A stretch of 61,865 nucleotides of DNA from Arsenicicoccus bolidensis DSM 15745 (GCF_000426385.1 NZ_AUFG01000023.1:1-61865), one strand, 5' to 3'. Positions 17,121-26,599 are shown, counted from the first letter of the stretch. Notes: a model not told the origin generated them from the sequence alone. Numbers and translations: made by a program.

Positions 17121-19703
17121 TCAGTCCTCGGCGAGGAGCCGGTCGAGGTCGAAGGTCCGCGGGATCTCGTCGATGCGGGCGTACTCGTCGAACAGGTGGC
17201 CCTGGGCCAGGTCGCAGCCGAGGTCGCGCAGCACCCGCGCCGCCTCCGCGGTCTCGATGCCCTCCGCGAGGACCGTCAGACCGAGGGTCTGGGCCATCGA
17301 GATGACCGCGTCCACGAGCGTGCGGTCGGAGGCGCTGCGGGCCGCACGCACGACCAAGGAACGGTCGATCTTGAGGAGCTGCACCGGCATCCAGGACAGG
17401 TGGACCATCGAGCTGTGCCCGGTGCTGAAGTCGTCGATGGCGAGGCGCACCCCGGCCTCGGACAGTTCGCGCAGCACCTGCGCCTCCTGGGAGGCGACGT
17501 CGACGAAGGACCGCTCGGTGACCTCGACCACCAGCCGCTCCAGGCCGAGGCCCGCCGCCTCCGTGCGTCGACGCAGGTCCTCCAGCAGCCCGGGACGCCG
17601 CAGCTCTCGGGGCCCGAGGTTGATGGCGACGAAGCTCGGGGTCCCGGACGCGGCCAGGTCACGGATCGACTCGGCGAGCACGACGCGACCCAGCGCGTCG
17701 ATGAGCCCGGACTCCTCGGCGATCTCGATGAACTCGGCGGCGCGGACGAGTCGTCCGTTCTCCTCCATGCGGCACAGCGCCTCCACCCCGACGACCTCGC
17801 CGGTGCGCAGGTCGACGATCGGGTCGTATGCCGCAAGGATGCGCCCCTCCTCGATCGCCCGGCGCACGCGGTGCTCCACCTCGAAGCGGCGCACCGCCTG
17901 CTCCCGGTCGGCATGGCCGAAGACGTAGATGCCGCCCCCGCCCTGCGACTTGGAGCGGTTGAGGGCCACGTCCGCGTCGCGGAGGAGGTCGAGGTCGGTG
18001 TCCCCGACGGGTCGCTCCACCCCCGGGGCGGCCTGGGCCACGCCGATGCTCACCTGCGGTCGCACCGGGCCGAGGCTCGGCAGGTCGACGGGGGTGCAGA
18101 GCTCGTCGACGAGCTGCTGGGCGGTGGCGACCCCGTCGAGGGGCCCCTCCGTGTCGATGAGCACGCAGAACTCGTCCGCCCCCAGACGGGCGACGCACGT
18201 GCGTCCGGCCAGACCGAGGACGGCCGTCTCGAGCCGGCGCCCGACGACCGAGAGCAGGGCGTCGCCCACCTCGTGGCCGTGGGCGTCGTTGACCACCTTG
18301 AACCGGTCCAGGTCGAGGTAGAGCACGGTCCGCCAGGTCCTGGGACCGGCCGGCTCGCGCAGCCTGCTCAGCACCGCGTCCCGGCTGTAGAGCCCGGTCA
18401 GCTCGTCGTGCGCCGCCCGCCAGGTGAGCTCGGCCGTGCGCTGCCGCACGAGCAGCGTGAGCTGCTGCTCGCGCCGGCGGGACTCCTTGAGGTCGGCCTG
18501 CAGGAGGTCCATGCGCAGCCGCTCGGCGAGGTCGCGCACCCGTGACGAGGATCCGGCCCGCGCGTCGCCACGCGCCGCCTCGCGCTGCTCCTTCAGCAGA
18601 GCCAGGGCGCCGGCCTCGTCGCCCGTGCGCTCGGCGGCCTCGGTCAGCACGTCATAGACCGCGTCGCGCTGCGACCGGGGAAGGGTGCTGGCGTGGTGGT
18701 AGGGCGCGAGGGCCCGGACCGCCGACTCGGCGTCCCCCGAGCGCAGGTGGGCCGTGGCGAGCGCGAGCAGCGTCGCGAAGCTCGGCGCTCCGGTCGTCCG
18801 TGTCTCGTCGTCGGCGAGCCGTCGCAGGGCGTCGGGCGCGTCGGGGTCGCCGAGCCTGGCGCGGACGGCGGCGACGCGGCGGACGTGGTCCGCGGGGTTC
18901 AGCCCCGCATGGACGACGAGCTCGGCCCCCCGCTCGCTCTCAGCCAGGGCGCCGTCGAGGTCGCCGGCGTCGAGCAGCAGCTCGGCCCGGATGCCGTGCA
19001 GGCGGGCCATGGCGGCGTCGGACTGCGGGACGGCCGTGCTGGCGAGGGCCCGGTCGACATACGTGAGGCCCAGGTCGGTGTCCCCGAGCGCCTGCATGAC
19101 CTGAGCGAGCCGTGCGAGGACGAGGGGCTGCAGCCCGAGCGCACCATCCGCGTCCGCCTCCAGCGACGCTCGGAAGTGGGTGACAGCCAGCGCGAGGTCG
19201 CCGGCCGCAGCGGCCACCTGCCCCTCGAGGGCCAGCAGCCCGGCGCGGACGCGTAGGCCGAGGTCGTCCTCGGGCAGCGGCAGCGTCGCCGAGCGTCGAG
19301 CCGAGGCAGCGCACGCGGCCGCACCGTCGAGGTCGCCGAGCGCGAGTAGCGCCTCGCCGCGGGTCAGCTCGCCCTGGATCTCCACGACGAGGCTCCACGG
19401 GCCCGGCGGCAGGTCGGTGATCACCTGCAGCGCACCGCCGGCCACCTGCAGCGCGGCCCCCGGGTCGTTCTCGCCGAGGTAGCCCAGCTCGCTGGCCAGG
19501 TCCGCCGCGCACTGCACGGTGGTGTCGAGGGTGATGTCAGGGTCGGTCTCGGCGAGGCGCGCCAGGCGCTGGGAGGCACGGGCGGCGCGCTTGATGCGCA
19601 GGGCGGCCTCGCTGGCGGCCAGGCCCACGCGCAGCAGCGCCGTGTCGTCGCGGACACGGCCGACGCTGGGTCCTCGAAGGCTCACGCCCCTTATCTTGCC
19701 CAA
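17121..19703 (-). CDS. TPR-like GGDEF/EAL protein, probable c-di-GMP phosphodiesterase
   Basis: An 860-residue soluble signalling protein with no membrane segment. Residues ~20-390 are alpha-solenoid, TPR-like repeats (for example GEALLALGDLDGAAACAASAR, LARLAQVMQALGDTDLGLTYVDRAL), then a coiled coil (LKESRRREQQLTLLVRQRTAEL). A GGDEF domain (~430-590) has its signature as RLGADEF; the second Gly of GG[D/E]EF is Ala, so cyclase activity is doubtful. The EAL domain (~600-855) keeps its catalytic set: VEAL, INLGP, EVTER, IDDFSTG, LKIDRS, LAEGIET and AQGHLF. It probably degrades c-di-GMP under control of protein or peptide binding to the repeats. The start is uncertain (TTG 19703 or GTG 19685). 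Confidence 0.9.
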   Translation of the reverse strand: MGKIRGVSLRGPSVGRVRDDTALLRVGLAASEAALRIKRAARASQRLARLAETDPDITLDTTVQCAADLASELGYLGENDPGAALQVAGGALQVITDLPPGPWSLVVEIQGELTRGEALLALGDLDGAAACAASARRSATLPLPEDDLGLRVRAGLLALEGQVAAAAGDLALAVTHFRASLEADADGALGLQPLVLARLAQVMQALGDTDLGLTYVDRALASTAVPQSDAAMARLHGIRAELLLDAGDLDGALAESERGAELVVHAGLNPADHVRRVAAVRARLGDPDAPDALRRLADDETRTTGAPSFATLLALATAHLRSGDAESAVRALAPYHHASTLPRSQRDAVYDVLTEAAERTGDEAGALALLKEQREAARGDARAGSSSRVRDLAERLRMDLLQADLKESRRREQQLTLLVRQRTAELTWRAAHDELTGLYSRDAVLSRLREPAGPRTWRTVLYLDLDRFKVVNDAHGHEVGDALLSVVGRRLETAVLGLAGRTCVARLGADEFCVLIDTEGPLDGVATAQQLVDELCTPVDLPSLGPVRPQVSIGVAQAAPGVERPVGDTDLDLLRDADVALNRSKSQGGGGIYVFGHADREQAVRRFEVEHRVRRAIEEGRILAAYDPIVDLRTGEVVGVEALCRMEENGRLVRAAEFIEIAEESGLIDALGRVVLAESIRDLAASGTPSFVAINLGPRELRRPGLLEDLRRRTEAAGLGLERLVVEVTERSFVDVASQEAQVLRELSEAGVRLAIDDFSTGHSSMVHLSWMPVQLLKIDRSLVVRAARSASDRTLVDAVISMAQTLGLTVLAEGIETAEAARVLRDLGCDLAQGHLFDEYARIDEIPRTFDLDRLLAED

Positions 19704-19768
19704 AACATCTACGCAGAGTCACGACAACACTACAAATTGCTACTGGAAGTTGAGATCCGCGGGACAGC

Positions 19769-19808
19769 GCGGGGCGCCGCCCGACCGTCCGGTCGCGCGG
19801 CGCCCCGC
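19769..19808 (-). terminator. Long GC hairpin after the sugar ABC operon
   Basis: GCGGGGCGCCGC (19769-19780) and GCGGCGCCCCGC (19797-19808) form a perfect 12-bp stem. The 16-base loop holds a further GACC/GGTC pair. It lies 75 bases past the stop of the binding-protein gene, between it and the GGDEF/EAL gene on the same strand. No strong U tract follows, as is common for actinobacterial terminators. Confidence 0.7.
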
Positions 19809-19883
19809 TGATGCCAGTCAAAAGCCCCCAGCCCGGATGACGGCGGTCCGCCGCCATACGGGCTCTGAGTCACGTGATCTGGG

Positions 19884-20987
19884 TCACTTGACCAGAGCCG
19901 ACAGGGTCGGGTCGTTGGCGTAGGCCTCCTTGGCGTTGGCCTTGGTCACGATGACCGGCTCGAGCAGGTTGGCCGGCACGACCTTGACGCCGTTGTTGTA
20001 GGACTTCTCGTCGTTGACCGTGACCTTCTCGCCCTTCTGGAGCTGCTTGGTCATGTCGATCGCCGCGGCGACCAGCTTGCGGGTGTCCTTGTTGATGGTG
20101 GAGTACTGCTCCCCCGCCATGATCGACTTGACCGACTCCACCTCGGAGTCCTGACCGGTCACGACCGGGGTCGGCTTGCCGGCCTGCTTGACCGAGGTCA
20201 TCGCGGCGCGGGCCAGGGTGTCGTTGGGCGACAGGACGCCGTCGAGCGGGACGGAGGCGTAGTGGGCGGCGAGCACGTTGTCCATGCGCTTCTGGACGTT
20301 CTCCGCCTTCCAGTCCTGGGTCACGACCTGCTGGAAGGAGGTCTGCCCGGAGACGACCTTGAGGGTCCCGTCCTTGATCTTGGGCTGCAGGACGCTCATC
20401 GCGCCGTCGAAGAACACCTTGGAGTTGGCGTCGTCGGGCGAGCCGGCGATGAGCTCGACGTTGTAGGGGCCGTTGGGCTTCTTGGCCTTGAGGCCCTCGA
20501 GAAGCGCGTTGCCCTGCAGCACACCCACCTTGAAGTTGTCGAAGGCGACGTAGTAGTCCACGGCCTGGGTGTTGGTGAGCAGGCGGTCGTAGGCGATGAC
20601 GGTGACGCCCTGCTGCTTGGCGGCCTGCAGCTGGGTGCCGAGCTGGGAGCCGTCCAGCGCACCGACGATCAGGACCTTGGCACCCTTGGTGACCATCGTC
20701 TGGATCTGGTTCTGCTGCTCCGCGACGCCGTTGTTGGCGAACTGCACGTCGACCTTGAAGCCGGCGTCCGTCATGTCCTTCTTGAAGATGTTCTCCGCGA
20801 GAACCCAGTTCTCCGAGGTCTTCTTGGGCAGCGCCACCCCGATCAGGGCGCCCTGGTCGAAGCCCTTGGCCGCGGCGGACCCGCCGCTGCTCTGGGTCGA
20901 GGTGGAGGTCTGCTCGGCGCGCCCGCAGGCGGACAGGGTGAGGGCGACCGCGGAGACGGCCACGACGGTGGTGGTGAGCTTGCGCAT
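19884..20987 (-). CDS. Sugar-binding lipoprotein of a CUT2 ABC transporter
   Basis: A 367-residue periplasmic-binding-protein-like lipoprotein of the ChvE/xylose class, which captures sugars at the outer face of the membrane. The signal peptide ends in a lipobox (LTLSAC, Cys ~21). The mature part has the two-lobe fold: IGVALPKKTSENW, VDVQFANNGVAEQQNQIQTM, AKVLIVGALDGSQL, VIAYDRLL, then GVLSPNDTLARAAM and VVTGQDSEVESVKSI. Phe/Trp/Asp residues around these match sugar-stacking positions. Unusually it is the last gene of the operon, after ATPase and permease. Likely ligands are xylose, galactose or similar aldoses; the exact sugar cannot be read. Confidence 0.9.
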   Translation of the reverse strand: MRKLTTTVVAVSAVALTLSACGRAEQTSTSTQSSGGSAAAKGFDQGALIGVALPKKTSENWVLAENIFKKDMTDAGFKVDVQFANNGVAEQQNQIQTMVTKGAKVLIVGALDGSQLGTQLQAAKQQGVTVIAYDRLLTNTQAVDYYVAFDNFKVGVLQGNALLEGLKAKKPNGPYNVELIAGSPDDANSKVFFDGAMSVLQPKIKDGTLKVVSGQTSFQQVVTQDWKAENVQKRMDNVLAAHYASVPLDGVLSPNDTLARAAMTSVKQAGKPTPVVTGQDSEVESVKSIMAGEQYSTINKDTRKLVAAAIDMTKQLQKGEKVTVNDEKSYNNGVKVVPANLLEPVIVTKANAKEAYANDPTLSALVK

Positions 20988-21029
20988 GTGACTTCCTTGT
21001 CGTTCGTACTGGTGTGGTGAGGGTGGGGC

Positions 21030-22289
21030 TCAGGCCTTGGGCCGGGCCGTGGCGCCGGTTTGCGCGGTGCTCGTCGGCGTGCGCGACCCGGCGTTCTTGG
21101 TGAGGTGGCCGATGATCGACGGCCGCCCCTGCATCTTGTTGAAGACGTCGAAGGCCACGGCCGCGAGCAGCACGAGGCCCTTGATGATCTGGGTGACGTC
21201 GGCGCTCACGCCGAGCAGCGAGAGCCCGTTGTTGAGCACGGCCATGACCAGGCCGCCGATGATCGAGCCGACGACGGTGCCCACGCCGCCGGAGACGGCC
21301 GCCCCGCCGATGAAGACGGCGGCGATGGCGTCGAGCTCCCAGCCGACGCCGTCGCTCGGCCCGGACGCGGTGGAGCGGGCGACGAACATCATGCCCGCGA
21401 GGGCCGCGAGGACGGACATGTTCATCATGACCAGGAAGTTGACCTTCTTGGCCTTGACGCCCGACAGCTCGGCGGCGTGCTTGTTGCCACCCACGGCATA
21501 CACGTGGCGACCGACCACGGTGCGGCTGGAGATGAAGCCGTAGAGCATGACGAGGAACGCCAGGATCAGGCCCGAGACGGGGAAGGAGGTCCCGGGGCGA
21601 CCGGACGCCATCAGCAGGGTCACCGCGATGATCGCCCCGCAGATGAGCAGCAGGCGGATGCCGAGGGCGACGCCGTCCTCGAGCGGGAGGCCGATCTTGC
21701 GCTGGTTGGCGCGGTTGCGCAGCGCTCCCCCGACGATCGCGAGGCAGGCCAGCACGCCGAGCAGCACGGTGAGGTTGTTGTAGCCGGTGTTGGGCCCGAC
21801 CTCGGGCAGGTAGCCGGACCCGATGGTCTGGAAGCCCTCAGGCACCGGCACGGTGAGCGACTTGCCGACCCACTGGTTGACCCCGCGGAAGATGAGCATC
21901 CCCGCGAGCGTCGTGATGAAGGCCGGGATGCCGACGTAGGCGACCCAGAATCCCTGCCAGGCCCCGATCAGCGCGCCGAGCGCGAGGCCCAGCAGGATGG
22001 CCAGGGGCCAGGCGAGGTTCCAGTCCCGCATCGCCATCGCGACCATGATGCCCACGGCCGCGGCCACCGACCCGACCGACAGGTCGATGTGCCCGGCGAT
22101 GATGACGAGGACCATCCCGATGGCCAGCACGAGGACGTAGGCGTTGCCCTGGAGGATGTTGATGACATTGGTGGGGTCGAGGGTCAGGCCGTTGGTCAGG
22201 ACCTGGAAGAGCGCGATCAACGCCACGAGGGCGATGATCATGCCGAACTGGCGGATGTCACCGCCGAAGACCTGCTTGAGCTTGTTCAT
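21030..22289 (-). CDS. Sugar ABC transporter permease (MmsB/GguB-like)
   Basis: A 419-residue inner-membrane permease of the BPD_transp_2 (CUT2) class. About ten hydrophobic segments are visible, beginning with FGMIIALVALIALFQVL. The family hallmarks NVINILQGNAYVLVLAIG, IDLSVGSVAAAVG, VGIPAFITTLAGMLIFRG, GRHVYAVGGN-x2-AAELSG and AVFIGGAAVSGGVGTVVGSIIG are all present. Like MmsB/GguB it is longer than RbsC because of extra segments between residues 160 and 270. The start is ATG 22289, 14 bases after the ATPase gene, within the same operon. The C terminus is a Thr/Ala-rich cytoplasmic tail. Confidence 0.93.
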   Translation of the reverse strand: MNKLKQVFGGDIRQFGMIIALVALIALFQVLTNGLTLDPTNVINILQGNAYVLVLAIGMVLVIIAGHIDLSVGSVAAAVGIMVAMAMRDWNLAWPLAILLGLALGALIGAWQGFWVAYVGIPAFITTLAGMLIFRGVNQWVGKSLTVPVPEGFQTIGSGYLPEVGPNTGYNNLTVLLGVLACLAIVGGALRNRANQRKIGLPLEDGVALGIRLLLICGAIIAVTLLMASGRPGTSFPVSGLILAFLVMLYGFISSRTVVGRHVYAVGGNKHAAELSGVKAKKVNFLVMMNMSVLAALAGMMFVARSTASGPSDGVGWELDAIAAVFIGGAAVSGGVGTVVGSIIGGLVMAVLNNGLSLLGVSADVTQIIKGLVLLAAVAFDVFNKMQGRPSIIGHLTKNAGSRTPTSTAQTGATARPKA

Positions 22290-22303
22290 CGGGCGTCTTT
22301 CGG

Positions 22304-23863
22304 TCAGGCGGAGGGCGCGTGGGTGGAGGACGTGAGGGTCATGAGGCGCATGAGGTTCTCCTGCGTGGCCTCGGACTTGTCGAGGCAGCCGGTGATGGCC
22401 CCCTCGCAGATCGTGTAGATGCGGTCGGACAGGCCGAGGAGCTCCGGCAGCTCGGAGGAGACGACGATGACGCCCTTCCCCTGCAGCGCGAGCTGCTGGA
22501 TGATCCCGTAGATCTCGAACTTGGCCCCCACGTCGATGCCGCGGGTGGGCTCGTCCAGGATGAGGACCTCGGGGTCGGTGAACAACCACTTCGCCAGCAC
22601 GACCTTCTGCTGGTTGCCGCCGGACAGCTTGCCGACACCCTCGTTGACGGAGGGGGCCTTGGTGCGCAGCGAGGTGCGGTAGCGCTCGGCGAAGTCGAAC
22701 TCCTTGTGCCGGTCGACCACACCGCCCGGCGAGATCTTGCCGAGCTTGGCGGAGACCGTGGTCGTCTTGATGTCGTCCAGGAGGTTCAGCCCCAGCACCT
22801 TGCGGTCCTCGGTGACGTAGCCGAGGCCCTCCTTGATCGCGGTGGAGACGCTGGTCAGCTTGAGCCGGCGGCCCCGCAGGAAGGCCTCGCCGCCGAGGAG
22901 CTGGCCGTAGGAGTGGCCGAACAACGAGCGCATGAGCTCGGTCCGGCCGGCACCCATCAGTCCCGCGAAGCCCACGATCTCGCCCGCCCGCACCGTGAAG
23001 GACGAGCCCTTGCACACCAGCCGGCCGGGGATCTGCGGGTGCTCGACCGTCCAGTCGCGCACCTCGAGCAGGGTCTCGCCGATCTGCGGCGTGTAGTCGG
23101 GGAAGCGGGAGTCCAGGGGGCGACCGACCATGCCGCGGATGATGCGGTCCTCGTCCACGCCGCCGCCGTGGACGTCGAGGGTCTCGATGGACCGCCCGTC
23201 ACGGATGATGGTGATGGAGTCCGCGATGGCGGCGATCTCGCCCAGCTTGTGGCTGATCATGATGCAGGTGATGCCCCGGTCGCGCAGACCGCGCAGCAGG
23301 TCGAGCAGGTGGGCCGAGTCCTCCTCGTTGAGGGCCGCGGTGGGCTCGTCGAGGATGAGCAGCCGGACGTTCTTGTTGAGCGCCTTGGCGATCTCGACGA
23401 GCTGCTGCTTACCGACACCGATGTTCTTGACCGGTGTCTCCGGGTCGTCGCGCAGGCCCACCCTCGACAGCAGCTCGCGGGCCCGCCTGTTGGTCTCCAC
23501 CCAGCTGATGATGCCGCCCCTGGCCGCCTCGTTGCCGAGGAAGATGTTCTCCGCAATCGACAGCTCGGGGATGAGGGCGAGCTCTTGGTGGATGATCACG
23601 ATGCCGGCGCTCTCGCTGGCCCGGATGTCCTTGAACTCCACCTCACGACCGTCGTAGAGGATGCGGCCGGCATACGTGCCGTGGGGATAGATCCCCGACA
23701 GCACCTTCATCAGGGTGGACTTTCCCGCGCCGTTCTCGCCGCAGATCGCGTGCACCTCGCCGGTGCTGACGGCGAGGTTGACGTGGTCCAGCGCCTTGAC
23801 GCCGGGGAATTCCTTGGTGATGTCGACCATCTCGAGGATGACGGGCGCACCGGGTCGTGCCAT
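22304..23863 (-). CDS. Sugar ABC transporter ATPase, two-domain (MmsA/GguA-like)
   Basis: A 519-residue ATPase with two tandem ABC domains, typical of CUT2 sugar importers. The first has Walker [17 protein letters not shown], a [14 protein letters not shown] signature region and Walker [12 protein letters not shown]. The second has a degenerate Walker A ([19 protein letters not shown]), [15 protein letters not shown] and [15 protein letters not shown]. As in the family, the second domain is expected to be catalytically weak. It energises uptake by the permease at 21030. The gene is the first of the transporter operon, 126 bases downstream of the ROK regulator with a palindrome in the gap. Confidence 0.95.
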   Translation of the reverse strand: MARPGAPVILEMVDITKEFPGVKALDHVNLAVSTGEVHAICGENGAGKSTLMKVLSGIYPHGTYAGRILYDGREVEFKDIRASESAGIVIIHQELALIPELSIAENIFLGNEAARGGIISWVETNRRARELLSRVGLRDDPETPVKNIGVGKQQLVEIAKALNKNVRLLILDEPTAALNEEDSAHLLDLLRGLRDRGITCIMISHKLGEIAAIADSITIIRDGRSIETLDVHGGGVDEDRIIRGMVGRPLDSRFPDYTPQIGETLLEVRDWTVEHPQIPGRLVCKGSSFTVRAGEIVGFAGLMGAGRTELMRSLFGHSYGQLLGGEAFLRGRRLKLTSVSTAIKEGLGYVTEDRKVLGLNLLDDIKTTTVSAKLGKISPGGVVDRHKEFDFAERYRTSLRTKAPSVNEGVGKLSGGNQQKVVLAKWLFTDPEVLILDEPTRGIDVGAKFEIYGIIQQLALQGKGVIVVSSELPELLGLSDRIYTICEGAITGCLDKSEATQENLMRLMTLTSSTHAPSA

Positions 23864-23909
23864 CAGGGGGTCCCTTCTTCGCGACCTGACGACAACCGCG
23901 TCGTCACTC

Positions 23910-23924
23910 GTTCACAAAGTGAAC
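23910..23924. promoter_or_regulatory. Palindrome GTTCAC-AAA-GTGAAC, candidate ROK operator
   Basis: A perfect 6+6 bp dyad sits in the 126-base gap upstream of the sugar ABC operon, 47 bases before its first codon. A related half, GTGAAC, recurs in front of the ROK gene (25216-25221, within AAGTGAACG). ROK repressors bind such dyads and release them on sugar binding, so this is the best candidate for its site; the pairing is inference. Confidence 0.6.
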
Positions 23925-23989
23925 TCGCTGGCGTGCCCGGCGTCAACCGCAGCGGCCCCTGCGTTGCGGGTTCGTGACGAAGGCCTCAC

Positions 23990-25177
23990 TCAGTCGGCCG
24001 AGTGCGCGAGCGCCGCGGCGCCGAGGGCCTCGGTCCGGTCGCCCAGGGTCGTCAGGGTCAGCACCGTGGCCTCGGAGACGGCCGGGGTGGTGGCTCGCGA
24101 GAGCCCGTGCCGGATCGAGGGGAGCAGGGCCTCCCCCACGGCCGTCAACGGCCCCCCGACGGCGATCACGGCCGGGTTGATCACGTTGCACAGCCCCCCG
24201 CACACCTGCCCGAGGGCGGCACCGGCGTCCTCGAGGACGCGCAAGGCGGCCGGGTCCCCCGCCTGGACGAGGGAGATGAGCTCGGACGTGCGGGGCAGAC
24301 GACCCGCCGACACCCCCAGCGCCGCCAGCATCGAGGGCACCGACGCGACGGTCTCCAGGCACCCGCGGTTGCCGCAGCGGCAGACCTGGCCGTACGCCGC
24401 GACCGGCAGGTGCCCGATCTCGCCGGTCATGCCGAGGTGGCCACGATGCACCCGGCCACCGAGGACCAGCCCCGACCCCACGCCCGAGGCCACCTTGACG
24501 TAGACGAGGTCCTGCACTCCCTTGTAGGCGCCCCAGCGCGCCTCGGCGAGCGCGCCGAGCGTCGCGTCGTTGTCGACGTGGACGGGCATGCCGAGCCGCT
24601 CGGCGAAGGTCTCGGCAACCGGCAGGCCGACCCACTCGGGGAGGATCGCCCCGTGGCCCACCAGGCCGGTCCGGACGTCGACCGGACCGGGTATGCCGAG
24701 GCCCGCCCCGACGAGGCGGTGCCCCGCGTGATCCGCCGCCACCCGCACCTCGGAGACCAGGTCCGCCACCACCTGCAGGCACTCGGAGGCCCGGTGGCCT
24801 GCCGGGAGCTCGTGCGCGGACTCGCCGACGACCTCCCCGGACTCCGTCGCCACGACGACGCGCACGTGGCGACGGCCGACGTCGATGCCGAGGGCCACCT
24901 GCCGCCCCGCCTGGGACACCAGCGTCACCTGGGTGGCCCGGCGTCCGGACGCGGTGGTCGTGCCCGTCGCGACCCGGCCGTCGTCCACCAGGGAGCGCAC
25001 CAGGTTGGACACCGTGGCCGGGGACAGCCCCGTGGCCCGGGCCAGGTCCGCCTGAGTGGACGCGCCGCTCGAGCGCAGGTGCCGCAGGACGCGCTCGGTG
25101 TTGGCCCGCCGCAGGGCGCTGGGCGACCCGGATCCCCGTGGGGCGGTGCGGGATCGGGTGCGTCGGTCCTGGGGCAT
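23990..25177 (-). CDS. ROK-family transcriptional regulator
   Basis: A 395-residue ROK repressor of the NagC/XylR type. Residues ~20-80 form a winged helix (NTERVLRHLRSSGASTQADLARATGLSPATVSNLVRSL). The rest is a sugar-kinase-like fold: VALGIDVGRRHVRVVV, GLGIPGPVDVRTG, HVDNDATLGALAE, VYVKVASGVGSGLVLGG and the zinc motif CRCGNRGCLET. It probably represses the adjacent CUT2 transporter and is relieved by the imported sugar. The start is ATG 25177; an upstream in-frame extension to 25225 has no support. It lies between the amidohydrolase and the transporter genes, all on the minus strand. Confidence 0.92.
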   Translation of the reverse strand: MPQDRRTRSRTAPRGSGSPSALRRANTERVLRHLRSSGASTQADLARATGLSPATVSNLVRSLVDDGRVATGTTTASGRRATQVTLVSQAGRQVALGIDVGRRHVRVVVATESGEVVGESAHELPAGHRASECLQVVADLVSEVRVAADHAGHRLVGAGLGIPGPVDVRTGLVGHGAILPEWVGLPVAETFAERLGMPVHVDNDATLGALAEARWGAYKGVQDLVYVKVASGVGSGLVLGGRVHRGHLGMTGEIGHLPVAAYGQVCRCGNRGCLETVASVPSMLAALGVSAGRLPRTSELISLVQAGDPAALRVLEDAGAALGQVCGGLCNVINPAVIAVGGPLTAVGEALLPSIRHGLSRATTPAVSEATVLTLTTLGDRTEALGAAALAHSAD

Positions 25178-25246
25178 GGCTACACCATGAACCCGGTGAC
25201 CTTTGCCGTCAAGAAGTGAACGCAACCTGTGACGAAGGTTATGACC

Positions 25247-26329
25247 TCAGCCGCGGACGACACCGCGCAGGACGACGGCCGTCGGGAACGCCAGGACGTC
25301 GAGGTCCTCGCGGGGATCGGTGGCATAGACGCAGAGGTCTGCCTGGGCACCCTCCTCGATCCCGGGCCGCCCCAGCCAGCGGCGCGCGGCCCAGCTGACG
25401 GCGTCGAGCACCGCAGGGGCGGGCAGCCCGGCCGCCCGCAGCTCGCGGGCCTCGGACCCCACCAGACCGTGCGGCAGCGACCCACCGGCGTCGGTGCCAC
25501 AGTAGATCGGGACGCCGGCCTCGAAGGCCGTGCGCACGGTCTCGTGGCGTCGGCGGTGCAGGTCGAGCATGTGACGGTGGTAGTCCGGGAACTTGGCCCG
25601 AGCCGGCTCGGCGATCTGGGGGAAGGTCGCGATGTTGACCAGCGTCGGGACGATGGCGATGCCCTGCCGGGCGAAGGTGTCGACCACCTCGCCGCGCAGC
25701 CCGGTCGCGTGCTCGATGCAGTCGATCCCGGCGGCCGCCAGCTGCGGCAGCACCTCCTCGCCGAAGCAGTGGGCGGTGACCCGGGCCCCCTCCTCGTGCG
25801 CGACGGTGATCGCCTCGCGCGCCACGTCCTGCGGCCAGCACGGCGCCAGGTCGCCCGTCGCGCGATCGATCCAGTCGCCGACCAGCTTGACCCAGCCGTC
25901 CCCGCGCCGTGCCTGCGCACGGACCGTCTCGACGAGCTGGTCCGGCTCGATCTCGTCGGCGTAGTCCCGGATGTAGCGCCGGGTCCGGGCGATGTGACGC
26001 CCCGCGCGGATCACGACCGGCAGGTCCTCGCGGTCGTCGATCCAGCGGGTGTCGGACGGCGAGCCCGCGTCCCGGATCAGCAACGTCCCGGCTGCGCGGT
26101 CGCCCCTGATCTGGGCCTCGGCGGTCTCGGCGTCCACGGGCCCGTGCGCATCCAGCCCCACGTGGCAGTGGGCGTCGACCAGGCCGGGGAGCACCCAGCC
26201 GCGGATCGTCTCGCAGTCCCCGGACGGCTCGGTGAAGGTCACCCGGCCGTCCACCACCCACAGCTCGTCACGGACGTCGTCGGGGCCGACCAGGACCGGG
26301 CCGGCGAGGTGCAGCGGTGCAGCGCTCAT
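25247..26329 (-). CDS. Metal-dependent amidohydrolase
   Basis: A 360-residue amidohydrolase-superfamily enzyme (imidazolonepropionase/prolidase-like subgroup). Metal ligands follow the family order: VDAHCHVGLD (HxH), WVKLVGDW (Lys that may be carbamylated), RVTAHCFG, CIEHATG and YCGTDAGG. The N- and C-terminal strands form the small beta-sandwich, ending with ADLCVYATDP and a VLRGVVRG strand. The start is ATG 26329. It is 70 bases upstream of the ROK gene and on the same strand, so it may share a transcript with the sugar transporter, but its substrate is unknown. No signal peptide, so cytoplasmic. Confidence 0.9.
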   Translation of the reverse strand: MSAAPLHLAGPVLVGPDDVRDELWVVDGRVTFTEPSGDCETIRGWVLPGLVDAHCHVGLDAHGPVDAETAEAQIRGDRAAGTLLIRDAGSPSDTRWIDDREDLPVVIRAGRHIARTRRYIRDYADEIEPDQLVETVRAQARRGDGWVKLVGDWIDRATGDLAPCWPQDVAREAITVAHEEGARVTAHCFGEEVLPQLAAAGIDCIEHATGLRGEVVDTFARQGIAIVPTLVNIATFPQIAEPARAKFPDYHRHMLDLHRRRHETVRTAFEAGVPIYCGTDAGGSLPHGLVGSEARELRAAGLPAPAVLDAVSWAARRWLGRPGIEEGAQADLCVYATDPREDLDVLAFPTAVVLRGVVRG

Positions 26330-26460
26330 GGTCGTGACCCTATCGGCGCGAACGCGTCGTCGCACCGCCAGGGAAGCACCTCGACCTAGGCCTGAATGCA
26401 GCAGTCACCACTACTGCTGGTCGCCGCGCGGTCGCCGGCCAGATCACGCACCGCACCAGG

Positions 26461-26599
26461 TCCATGACCGTCCGAAGTAGTTGCAACCCGTGAAGGTACA
26501 GCCGTATGCGATGACCCAACCGGCCAGTAGGTCGGACCGGAACCTGGTGGAGCCCCACCACCCAGGTGGGATCCAGCCCCTCCTGAGGAAGCGGTCACC
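26461..26599 (+). promoter_or_regulatory. Possible structured leader of the glycosyltransferase gene
   Basis: The 140 bases before ATG 26600 look structured. ACCTGG-TGG (26542-26550) can pair with CCA-C-CCAGGT (26558-26567), leaving a one-base bulge; a GAGGAAG ribosome-binding site follows at about 26585. The GGTGGAG...ACCCAGGTG segment faintly recalls the actinobacterial ydaO (c-di-AMP) riboswitch core, but the rest of that consensus is not evident. The class, if any, is undetermined. The remaining part of 26,330-26,460 shows nothing recognisable. Confidence 0.3.

Noticed and set aside
25130-25225. N-terminal extension of the ROK gene to 25225
   Set aside because: No ribosome-binding site; the ATG at 25177 gives the usual regulator start.
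26541-26560. Thiamine (TPP) riboswitch upstream of the synthase, suggested by GAACCTG
   Set aside because: The CTGAGA and the rest of the thi-box are missing and the downstream gene has no thiamine role.
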